From assembly GCA_963854815.1 (NCBI GenBank), contig CAWLAN010000125.1, positions 1 through 8,274 on the forward strand: a stretch of 8,274 nucleotides of DNA. Direction: 5' to 3'. This DNA comes from UBA1146 sp963854815. GTDB lineage: Bacteria; Planctomycetota; UBA8108; UBA1146. The notes beneath the pieces are model-generated. The model did not search any database. It was not told the DNA's origin and worked only from the letters and a program-made list of their open reading frames with translations. The position numbers and the translations under genes were made by a program. Position 1 is the first letter of the stretch, and each line of letters opens with the position of its first letter. Of the stretch, positions 1-6,569 are shown piece after piece.

Positions 1-2138
1 GCCGGCTCGAGCGGAAGATCGAACAGGTCGATGGCGAAAGTGGATGAGCGGCCGGTGCAGATGAGGCGACCACCGCCGCGGACGAACTCCTCGATGGCGA
101 TGACTCCCTCGGGAGCGAGACCTCCCGTCAGTTCCGGGAATACAGTTCCTTTGCTGCGCCCATTTCGAATGGTTCTGGCGCTGATGTCGGGGATCACCAG
201 TACGTCGATGATTTCCGACAGTTCACCTGCACGGATCTGCTCGTTACGGACGCGGCGGTAGGGGATCTGGTAATGGTCCAGCACCCAGCGAAGCCACCCT
301 TCATCCATGCTGGCGCTCCATGGCGCGTACACACCTATGCGGCCAGGTGGCAACTCGAACCCGTAGATCTTGGATTCACGAAGATTCGCCTCATCTTTTT
401 CTTCCACGCTGCGCAGTTCCACCGCCCAGTTCCCATCTTTGGTGCAGAAGACACGATGCCCATCGGCACGCGCGCTCAGAAGATCTTTGATTCGTGAGGT
501 ATCTGTCGAGGAGATCTTCTTTACCGGGATGGCCTCCTTCTCTCCGGGGATCTTGAGCAGTTCCGGCTGGTCTGCCTGCGATGGGGAGTGACGGGCAACA
601 AGCGTCTCGACATCGGTGACCGGTTCGGTGGCCACTGTGATTTTTTCGAGTACCTCTATGCGTCTCAATCCAAACAGCAGTGGTAGTGTCCATCCTGCGA
701 CATCGTAAGGAGCAGGACCATCGGGGTATCGTTGTACCTCGAACAGATCCTTGAGGAAGGTGCCGTAGGGTTGTTCGCGATGCAGGACCAGGGTTCCGGA
801 CGGGTACGGTCGGCCATCGGCCTCGAATGAGTTCGTGGCTTCACTCACCTCCAGACCCTGGGCCAGCAGAATTTCCAAGAACCTGTGCAGTGCATCCGGA
901 TCCTGCTGCCTCGGCGGAATCAGCCAGCCTCGCGGAGCTTCTTCGCGTCCCTTGCGGACCACATCGCGGGCGACCCTTAGTGAGTTGCGGAGCCAGGTGC
1001 GCGGTTCTCTTGCGATGCTGGCCAGCAGTGACTCGGCGAGAGCGATCTCGTAGCGGTGAATGTCGCCCACTCGCCACCAGCCACCGGGCCATGGAGCAGG
1101 GAATCGATTCGATGGGGCGTATCCGGTCTCGATACCACCGGGTGCTGAAAGACTCGAAGGAGCGATCCAGATGGGACTGGCGAGATTGGCCGAGGCAGCC
1201 TCGGAGAGCAGTCCGATGATGTTGTGCCGGACAGGCACGTTTCGGTTGCCCCCGTTCCACCACATGTCGTAGGTCACGCCAGTGGAGATTCCGGTATAGC
1301 CCCACGAAGTCAAATCGAGCATCGCTCTCGAACCGAGAGCACCGATTCCGGCGATGGTCACCGGATGGAGGTTCGGATTGAGAGGATCACGGAACGGGGG
1401 AACAAACAGCCTCGCGGTCCTCGACCCCTGCTGGTGCACATCCCAGTAAACGGTCGGAAACCATTCGGTGTAGAGCAAACGGGTAACGATACGGGTCTCC
1501 TCGAGTGAAAGTGCGAACCAGTCCCGGTTGTTATCGTGACCTGCGTACAATTGATAGAGTTCGGGGAGGGAAGCATTTTCGTACGGGGTGCCGACGATCT
1601 TTCGATACCAGGAGACGACTCGGTCGAGACCATCCGGGTTCATCGTCGGAATGATGACAGTGACCACTTCACGGCGAGCCGAGGCCCACGGTTCTTCCTG
1701 GGAGGTGGCCAGATTCCAGGCCAGGGTCATCGACATCTCTGCTGCCGCGATTTCCGTCGAGTGCATGTTGCAGGAGACGAACAGGATCGGAACCGCTTCT
1801 TCCAGCACCGCTTCGGCGGCAGCATCCGACAGATTCCTCGGATCCGCGATGGCCCGACTCAGCGCCTTGATGCGTGCAAGTCTGTTCAGGTTCTCGGCAG
1901 AAGAAATGACGCAGATCCGGAACGGACGCCCCAGTGTAGAGGTTCCGACCTGGATGGTCCTCGCGGTCTCCAGATCTTCTGAGATCCGATCGAACCAACC
2001 TCCGATGGTGGACCAGTCCGCCAGTTCGAAGTCGGTTCCCGGAGCTCTCTCGAGCCAATCCTCCGGCGAAGGGGCCTGGGCCTGGAGTGGCGGACAGATG
2101 GCCACCGAGAGTACGCAGATCAGCAAGGTGTGTTTCAT
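1..2138 (-). CDS. Secreted M14-family zinc carboxypeptidase-like protein, C-terminus cut off by window edge
   Basis: The frame is open from the ATG at 2138 to the left edge (712 codons, no stop), so the 3' end is missing. Residues 1-22 look like a Sec signal peptide: Lys2, a hydrophobic core (LLICVLSVAI) and an AQA cleavage site. The M14 catalytic domain follows: HSTE with zinc ligands His126 and Glu129, then NPDG (167-170), Asn204-Arg205 of the substrate carboxylate site, the third zinc ligand His235 in DVHQQG, and the likely general-base Glu313 in LLSEAAS. In this family the metal centre hydrolyses C-terminal residues from peptides, here outside the cytoplasm. After about residue 400 the protein is non-catalytic. 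From about residue 600 (GVYAPW, then DVLVIPD, then a Gly-rich GGGRLICTGR turn) it resembles the class I amidotransferase-like fold often appended to large M14 proteins. I see no Cys-His-Glu triad in that part. An AGGAG lies 7 bases before the start. Substrate is unknown. The family call is firm; the C-terminal domain call is tentative. Confidence 0.88.
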   Translation of the reverse strand, partial: MKHTLLICVLSVAICPPLQAQAPSPEDWLERAPGTDFELADWSTIGGWFDRISEDLETARTIQVGTSTLGRPFRICVISSAENLNRLARIKALSRAIADPRNLSDAAAEAVLEEAVPILFVSCNMHSTEIAAAEMSMTLAWNLATSQEEPWASARREVVTVIIPTMNPDGLDRVVSWYRKIVGTPYENASLPELYQLYAGHDNNRDWFALSLEETRIVTRLLYTEWFPTVYWDVHQQGSRTARLFVPPFRDPLNPNLHPVTIAGIGALGSRAMLDLTSWGYTGISTGVTYDMWWNGGNRNVPVRHNIIGLLSEAASANLASPIWIAPSSLSAPGGIETGYAPSNRFPAPWPGGWWRVGDIHRYEIALAESLLASIAREPRTWLRNSLRVARDVVRKGREEAPRGWLIPPRQQDPDALHRFLEILLAQGLEVSEATNSFEADGRPYPSGTLVLHREQPYGTFLKDLFEVQRYPDGPAPYDVAGWTLPLLFGLRRIEVLEKITVATEPVTDVETLVARHSPSQADQPELLKIPGEKEAIPVKKISSTDTSRIKDLLSARADGHRVFCTKDGNWAVELRSVEEKDEANLRESKIYGFELPPGRIGVYAPWSASMDEGWLRWVLDHYQIPYRRVRNEQIRAGELSEIIDVLVIPDISARTIRNGRSKGTVFPELTGGLAPEGVIAIEEFVRGGGRLICTGRSSTFAIDLFDLPLEP

Positions 2139-2145
2139 AATTCGG

Positions 2146-2150
2146 CTCCT
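2146..2150 (-). promoter_or_regulatory. Ribosome binding site of the M14 peptidase gene
   Basis: Read on the minus strand this is AGGAG, 7 bases before the ATG at 2138. It supports that ATG as the start, as does the signal peptide that begins there. Confidence 0.7.
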
Positions 2151-2234
2151 CACCGCCCCGCGAGGGGGAATGGACCCAGGATGGAGACCCTGGCGACGAG
2201 GCGCAACCGATCGGTCTCGATGCCGCCCGCTGAG

Positions 2235-2240
2235 AAGGAG
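2235..2240 (+). promoter_or_regulatory. Shine-Dalgarno sequence upstream of aroA
   Basis: AAGGAG is the only strong ribosome binding site before aroA. It lies 14 bases from the ATG at 2255, which is longer than usual, and 3 bases from an out-of-frame ATG at 2244 that opens a four-codon frame. The in-frame GTG at 2240 overlaps the site itself and so is an unlikely start. Confidence 0.55.
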
Positions 2241-2254
2241 TGTATGATCCAGCA

Positions 2255-3559
2255 ATGAACACTGATCAGATCTCTGACGACGACTACTGGATTGCCCCCG
2301 TGCAGAGCGCGGTACATGGAACCGTGCGCACCGAGGGCTCGAAATCAGTGGCCCAGCGGGTGCTGTTCAACGCCGTACTGGCTGCTGGTGACAGTGAGGT
2401 GATGGGAGTCCCCTGTAACGAGGACCTGGACAGTTTCATCGCTGCCCTTCGTGATCTGGGCTGTGAGATCGTCGGATCAGCGCCCGGACCTCTCCATATC
2501 CGCGGCACCGGAGCACGTCTTCCCTCGGGCGACCGGAATCTCGATCTGGGCCAGAACGGCACCGGGATGCGTTTCATCCTGGCTCTGGCAGCCCTGCGAG
2601 ATGGCGAGACCTTGATCAAGGGACCGCCCCATCGCCCCATGCTGCCGCTGATCGATGCTCTTTGCGATCTTGGTTGTCAGGTGCAATGTCTCGAAGATCG
2701 GGGCGGACCATCGGTGCGAATCCGGGGTGGGACGGTGACGGGCAACAAGGTCGTTGTGCAGGCGGCAGTCTCCAGCCAGTTCACCAGTGCGCTGATGCTG
2801 CTGGCGCCGCATCTGCCGCAGGGTCTGCACATCCGGCTCGTCGGTCCCATCTCATCACGCCCCTATATCGATCTGACTGCCGCGGTGTTGAAAGCATTCG
2901 GAGTCACCGTCCGATGCACAGCCCGGGAGATCATCGTCGAGGGTGGCAGTGAGCTTCGTTCGGGCCGAATTCGGGTGGAACCCGATGCTTCGGCGGCAGC
3001 TTTCCATCTGTGCGCGGCAGCCATCACGGCGGGGGATGTCACCGTCGAGGGGGTGGGAAGCAAATCTCTCCAGGGCGATCGAGTCATCGGCGAGATCCTT
3101 GCCGAAATGGGTTGCCCCGTCGAGGTCTGTGAGGAGAGCATCCGGGTCAACGGCCCACCAGTACATGCCATCTCCCGTGCCATGGATGGCAACCCCGACC
3201 TGGTTCCAGCCGTCTCCGTGGTCTCTGCCTTCGCCCGGGGGGAATCGGTTTTTTCCGGCGTCTCCCATCTGAGATTCAAGGAGTGCGATCGTCTCGAGGT
3301 GTTGTGTCGAGGGCTGAATTCGGTCGGAATCCGTGCTGAGGTGCGCGCTGATCTGCTGCGGGTTGTGGGCAGTGACGGAACCGATCTGATCGGTGGAGAT
3401 CTGGATCCACAAGGAGACCACAGGATGGCGATGGCGTTTTCACTGCTGGCGCTGAGAATTCCCGGAATCCGGGTTCTGAAACCAGGGTGCGTGGCGAAAT
3501 CCGATCCGCTCTTTTTCGATCGTCTGGAAGGCCTGATGAAGGAACGAGAGATCTCGTGA
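2255..3559 (+). CDS. aroA: 3-phosphoshikimate 1-carboxyvinyltransferase (EPSP synthase)
   Basis: The enzyme joins phosphoenolpyruvate to shikimate-3-phosphate, the sixth step of the shikimate pathway to aromatic amino acids, in the cytoplasm. The 434-residue length is normal for the family. Signature residues appear in order: GSKS with Lys30, Ser31 and Arg35; QNGTGMR (100-106, with the Gly of the PEP loop kept); HRPM with Arg127; SSQ (173-175); SRPY (201-204); Asp244 in the EPDAS segment; catalytic Asp315 in NPDLVPA; KECDR (342-346, usually KESDR); GDHRMAM with Arg390; and Lys415 near the C-terminus. Nothing essential looks lost. I chose the ATG at 2255 over the in-frame GTG at 2240 because the GTG overlaps the Shine-Dalgarno sequence. 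The gene ends in a 4-base overlap with mnmG, so the two are probably translated in a coupled way. Confidence 0.96.
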   Translation: MNTDQISDDDYWIAPVQSAVHGTVRTEGSKSVAQRVLFNAVLAAGDSEVMGVPCNEDLDSFIAALRDLGCEIVGSAPGPLHIRGTGARLPSGDRNLDLGQNGTGMRFILALAALRDGETLIKGPPHRPMLPLIDALCDLGCQVQCLEDRGGPSVRIRGGTVTGNKVVVQAAVSSQFTSALMLLAPHLPQGLHIRLVGPISSRPYIDLTAAVLKAFGVTVRCTAREIIVEGGSELRSGRIRVEPDASAAAFHLCAAAITAGDVTVEGVGSKSLQGDRVIGEILAEMGCPVEVCEESIRVNGPPVHAISRAMDGNPDLVPAVSVVSAFARGESVFSGVSHLRFKECDRLEVLCRGLNSVGIRAEVRADLLRVVGSDGTDLIGGDLDPQGDHRMAMAFSLLALRIPGIRVLKPGCVAKSDPLFFDRLEGLMKEREIS

Positions 3560-5394
3560 AGAATTCCAACGTGGTCGACGTCATCGTGGTCGGAGGAGGG
3601 CACGCCGGTTGTGAAGCTGCGCTGGCAGCAGCGCGCATGGGCCGCGAGACGATCCTCGTCACCTTGAAAGAGAACACCATCGCGGCACTTTCTTGCAATC
3701 CTGCCATCGGCGGGGTGGGCAAGGGACAGTTGACTCGAGAGATCGATGCTCTCGGTGGGGTCCAGGGGCTCGTGACCGATCTGTCCGGGATCCACTACAG
3801 GATGCTGAATACTTCCAAGGGAGAAGCCGTTCAGTCACTCAGGGCTCAGGTGGACAAAGATGAATATTCGAGAGAGATGCGAGCACTCATCGCGAGACAG
3901 CCTGGCCTTCGCGTCTGGGAGGGGTCAGTCGAGGATATTCATCTCGATGGGGAACGAGCAGGCGGAGTGAAACTTGCCGATGGATCAGTGCTTCGGTCGA
4001 GGAGGGTGATTCTTACCAACGGCACCTTTTTGCGTGCGGTGATGCATGTCGGCGAGAACATCTCCGAGGGTGGTCGGGTGGGCGAGGGATCAGTTCAACA
4101 TCTGAGCGGAGTTCTCGGTGCGATGGGCCTGGAAACGGGAAGGCTGAAGACGGGGACTCCTCCGCGTCTGGATCGAAGTTCCATCGACTGGGATCGACTG
4201 ACGATCCAGCGGCCTGATCCGGAACCTGACGGGTTCAGTCACTGGCGCGATCCTCCCCGTCGGGAGTGGATGAACTGTCATGTCACTCGTACCAACGAAT
4301 CGGTCCATGATGTGATTCGATCCCATCTCCATCGCAGTCCCATGTACTCGGGACAGATCGAGGGGATTGGACCGCGCTACTGTCCCTCCATCGAGGACAA
4401 GGTGGTTCGTTTCCCCGACCGCACCGGACACACGATTCATCTCGAGAGAGAAGGGTTGCAGTCCCGTTCGGTCTACGTCAACGGCATCTCTACCAGCCTT
4501 CCGGCCGATGCGCAGGAACAACTGGTGGCACGGATTCCCGGGCTGGAGAAGGCCAAATTCCTGCGACACGGATACGCGGTGGAATACGATTTCTTTCCGC
4601 CTTATCAGATTCGCCGCACCTTCGAATGTCGGGCGGTGCCGGGGCTTTACATGGCGGGGCAGATCTGCGGGACCAGTGGCTACGAGGAGGCGGCAGCCCA
4701 GGGATTTCTTGCCGGGGTAAACGCAGTGCTCTCGCTGGCCGATGAGGCACCCTTCATCCTCGGAAGGGATGAGGCATACATGGGAGTTCTCGCCGATGAT
4801 CTGGTGCGTTGCGATCCCCGGGAGCCGTATCGGATGTTCACCTCGCGTGCGGAGTATCGGCTGATGTTGCGCCATGACAACGCGGATCTTCGACTTGCGT
4901 GTCGAGGTGAAGAACTGGGTCTGATCGATGCCCGACAGGCCGATCGTGTGCGCGCCGACCAGCAGAAGATCAGCGATACCATCAGTCGACTCCATGCAAC
5001 CCGCGTCGGGACACGCACTCTTCATCAGCGGCTCCGGGTTCCCGGTACCAACTGGAAGACACTGGCGGAGGAGATCCCGGAGATGACCACCTGGCAGCTG
5101 GAGGAACGTCTCCAGGAGAGGATCCGTATCGAGGTGCGATACGAGTCCTACATCGAACGTCAGATGAACGAGGTGGAGAGGATACGAAGACAGGAACGAT
5201 GGAAGTTGCCGGATGAGCTCCAGTATTCGGAAATCCCGGGACTGCGGTCGGAGGCGCGTGAGAAGTTGAACAGTTTGCGTCCCGATACCATCGCATCTGC
5301 TCAGCGCATCGCCGGCGTGAGTCCAGCGGACATCTCCTGTCTGATGGTGGCACTACGTGTGCGAACACAGCACGAGGACATGGAATCCAGATGA
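3556..5394 (+). CDS. mnmG: tRNA uridine-5-carboxymethylaminomethyl modification enzyme MnmG (GidA)
   Basis: MnmG is an FAD protein that works with the GTPase MnmE to add the (carboxymethyl)aminomethyl group to wobble uridine 34 of certain tRNAs. It is 612 residues long here, close to the family norm of about 630. The FAD-binding GGGHAG lies at residues 13-18. Next come SCNPAIGG with conserved Cys47, HYRMLNTSKG, RLKTGTPPR, GPRYCPSIEDK with conserved Cys276, NGISTSLP, GYEEAAAQG, and EPYRMFTSRAEYRL. The C-terminal helical region used for MnmE contact is present (EIPGLRSEA, then RIAGVSPADIS). Small departures are Cys371-Gly where NG is usual before TTGYEE, and CDP where GT is usual before EPYRMF. 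The GTG at 3556 is chosen as start because it overlaps the aroA stop (GTGA), with AAGGA 12 bases upstream; in-frame sequence further upstream is aroA. No mnmE is visible nearby. Confidence 0.96.
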   Translation: MKNSNVVDVIVVGGGHAGCEAALAAARMGRETILVTLKENTIAALSCNPAIGGVGKGQLTREIDALGGVQGLVTDLSGIHYRMLNTSKGEAVQSLRAQVDKDEYSREMRALIARQPGLRVWEGSVEDIHLDGERAGGVKLADGSVLRSRRVILTNGTFLRAVMHVGENISEGGRVGEGSVQHLSGVLGAMGLETGRLKTGTPPRLDRSSIDWDRLTIQRPDPEPDGFSHWRDPPRREWMNCHVTRTNESVHDVIRSHLHRSPMYSGQIEGIGPRYCPSIEDKVVRFPDRTGHTIHLEREGLQSRSVYVNGISTSLPADAQEQLVARIPGLEKAKFLRHGYAVEYDFFPPYQIRRTFECRAVPGLYMAGQICGTSGYEEAAAQGFLAGVNAVLSLADEAPFILGRDEAYMGVLADDLVRCDPREPYRMFTSRAEYRLMLRHDNADLRLACRGEELGLIDARQADRVRADQQKISDTISRLHATRVGTRTLHQRLRVPGTNWKTLAEEIPEMTTWQLEERLQERIRIEVRYESYIERQMNEVERIRRQERWKLPDELQYSEIPGLRSEAREKLNSLRPDTIASAQRIAGVSPADISCLMVALRVRTQHEDMESR

Positions 5395-5885
5395 TCTGGG
5401 ATGGAACCTCCGCCGCGAAGATCCGCTGGATGCTGAATCTCTGGCCCCCCTTTCTATTCCAGGGGATCCGGGTGAAGCATATCGATTCCGCCTTCCAGGT
5501 CGCCGATGTCGATGTGAAGAGGTCGATTCTCACGCGCAACATCATGGGGACCACCTTCGGAGGTGCCATGATGGCTGCTGCGGATCCATTCTTCCCGATC
5601 CTCTACTGGCGAACTCTGGCAAACGAGGGCCACTCTCTCGATGTCTGGCTTCGAGCACAGGAAGCTGAATTTGTGGTTCCGGCCGATCAGACGGTGAGGT
5701 TGCATTTCTCGATGAACGCCCAGCAACTCGATAAGGCAAGAGAGGGGATCCTCGGGGTCGGTAGAGTGGATCTGGTCGATGAGGTCGAAGCAGTTCTACC
5801 CGGAGGAGAGGTGGCTGCCAGATTTCGGATCACCAGTTCTTTACGTTCGCGAAGTTCCGGTTCCTCTCCAATTGAAGGTCGGTAG
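5391..5885 (+). CDS. DUF4442 hotdog-fold protein, putative acyl-CoA thioesterase-like
   Basis: This 164-residue soluble protein resembles the DUF4442 family, which belongs to the hotdog superfamily with PaaI-type thioesterases. Diagnostic stretches are LNLWPPFLFQGIRV near residues 15-28, Asn50 followed by GTTFGGAM (53-60), and Ala-Asp65-Pro at the end of the presumed long central helix. In thioesterases of this fold the Asn or Asp and the Gly-rich turn at the helix start bind the acyl thioester, so hydrolysis of a CoA thioester is plausible but not shown. No signal peptide or membrane helix is visible. The start ATG overlaps the mnmG stop by four bases (ATGA), with GAGGA 12 bases upstream, so translation is probably coupled. 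The last 15 residues are Ser- and Arg-rich and unlike the family core. Family assignment is fairly sure; the activity is not. Confidence 0.75.
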   Translation: MIWDGTSAAKIRWMLNLWPPFLFQGIRVKHIDSAFQVADVDVKRSILTRNIMGTTFGGAMMAAADPFFPILYWRTLANEGHSLDVWLRAQEAEFVVPADQTVRLHFSMNAQQLDKAREGILGVGRVDLVDEVEAVLPGGEVAARFRITSSLRSRSSGSSPIEGR

Positions 5886-5912
5886 GCGATAGACTGGTTC
5901 AACTTACATTCG

Positions 5913-5937
5913 ATCGCCCCGATACCTCCGGGGTGAT
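5913..5937 (+). promoter_or_regulatory. Hairpin in the 5' leader of the NUDIX gene, covering its likely ribosome binding site
   Basis: Bases 5913-5921 (ATCGCCCCG) pair with 5929-5937 (CGGGGTGAT) as a 9-bp stem with one G-U pair and a 7-base loop. No T-run follows, so it does not look like an intrinsic terminator of the upstream gene. The 3' arm contains GGGGTGA (5930-5936), the best Shine-Dalgarno candidate for the ATG at 5946, so folding would hide that site. A regulatory role is inferred only from this geometry. Confidence 0.5.
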
Positions 5938-5945
5938 GACCGGAA

Positions 5946-6569
5946 ATGGCAATTTACATGAACCAGTCAGACCTCGCGCCAGGAATTCCCGACTCGGATT
6001 CCGACCTTCTCGGTCATCGAGGCCGTGGCACCCGGCTGGATCCTCGTTTCGAACTGGTGGAGGAGTCCCTTTCCTATCAGGGAGCCCGCTACCGAATGTT
6101 CACCCGTCGCGAGAGACTCCCCGATGGTCGAATCGTCGACCGTGACGTTATCCGTCATCCTGGAGCTTCGGCGATTTTGCCGCTGCTGCCCGATGACCGG
6201 ATCATCCTCATCGAGCAGTACCGACCAGCAGTGGGACATAATTTGCTCGAGATCCCTGCCGGTCTGATCGAACAGGGCGAACAACCGATCGACTGTGCCC
6301 GGCGGGAAGTGAGGGAGGAGACCGGTTTCGAGGCCGGGAAACTGACTCCATTGCTGGAGATCCTCCCGGCCACCGGGTTCAGTGATGAGCGCATGTATAT
6401 CTTTCTGGCACAAGACCTGCAGTTCGTCGGCCAGGATCCTGACGAGGATGAGTGGGTGAAGGTCCACTCGGTTTCTTCTGGCACAGCAAGGAAACTGCTC
6501 GAGGAGGGGGAAATTGTCGATGGCAAGACGGTAGCCGCCTTGCTCCACTGGTTCGGGCATTCCCGATGA
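5946..6569 (+). CDS. NUDIX hydrolase, ADP-ribose pyrophosphatase-like
   Basis: This 207-residue cytoplasmic protein carries a perfect Nudix box: Gly106, five residues, Glu112, seven residues, then REVREETGF at 120-128. The acidic residues Glu121, Glu124 and Glu125 would bind the divalent metals. Features of the ADP-ribose pyrophosphatase (NudF) subgroup surround it: EQYRPAV (90-96), LLEIPAG just before the box, and an ATGFSDERMYIFLA segment after it. Members split ADP-ribose, or related nucleoside diphosphate sugars, into AMP and a sugar phosphate, usually as house-cleaning. The exact substrate cannot be read from sequence. The N-terminus is about 30 residues longer than in compact relatives and is rich in Asp, Ser and Gly. 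The start could instead be the ATG at 5958; I chose 5946 because GGGGTGA lies 9 bases upstream. A 60-base gap with a hairpin separates it from the DUF4442 gene, and its end overlaps the start of der. Confidence 0.88.
   Translation: MAIYMNQSDLAPGIPDSDSDLLGHRGRGTRLDPRFELVEESLSYQGARYRMFTRRERLPDGRIVDRDVIRHPGASAILPLLPDDRIILIEQYRPAVGHNLLEIPAGLIEQGEQPIDCARREVREETGFEAGKLTPLLEILPATGFSDERMYIFLAQDLQFVGQDPDEDEWVKVHSVSSGTARKLLEEGEIVDGKTVAALLHWFGHSR

Larger units (their letters stand above)
2139..2254. other. Divergent intergenic region between the M14 gene and aroA
   Basis: These 116 bases must hold the promoters of the minus-strand peptidase and probably of the plus-strand gene set. I see no convincing paired -35/-10 boxes for either direction. 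Small symmetric elements are present: a 4-bp CCCC/GGGG hairpin closed by a GCGA loop (2156-2167), a CCAGG/CCTGG dyad (2176-2193), and a perfect 10-base palindrome ACCGATCGGT (2206-2215). Any of these could be an operator or could be chance. A TATGAT hexamer at 2243-2248 matches five of six bases of a -10 box but has no -35 partner. Confidence 0.5.

Noticed and set aside
2156..2167. CCCC-GCGA-GGGG mini hairpin as a terminator or riboswitch element
   Set aside because: It has only four base pairs, with no T-run and no further structure around it.
1588..2247. Plus-strand open frame (219 codons) opposite the M14 gene
   Set aside because: The minus strand carries the zinc ligands and signal peptide of a real peptidase here; the plus-strand product is Arg- and Ser-rich and motif-free.
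2240..2254. Upstream GTG at 2240 as the aroA start
   Set aside because: The GTG overlaps the only Shine-Dalgarno sequence, and the five extra residues are not part of the family.
3487..3555. N-terminal extension of MnmG back to an ATG at 3487
   Set aside because: The extra 23 residues lie inside aroA in another frame and do not resemble MnmG; the GTG at 3556 gives the normal N-terminus just before the FAD motif.
2863..3795. Long minus-strand open frame (310 codons) opposite aroA and mnmG
   Set aside because: It lies wholly antisense to two clearly recognised genes, its product is low-complexity in Arg, Ser and Pro with no family motif, and it mirrors the codon pattern of the plus strand.
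4090..5025. Minus-strand open frame (311 codons) opposite mnmG
   Set aside because: It is a shadow of mnmG, with no motif, no ribosome binding site and no separate gene space.
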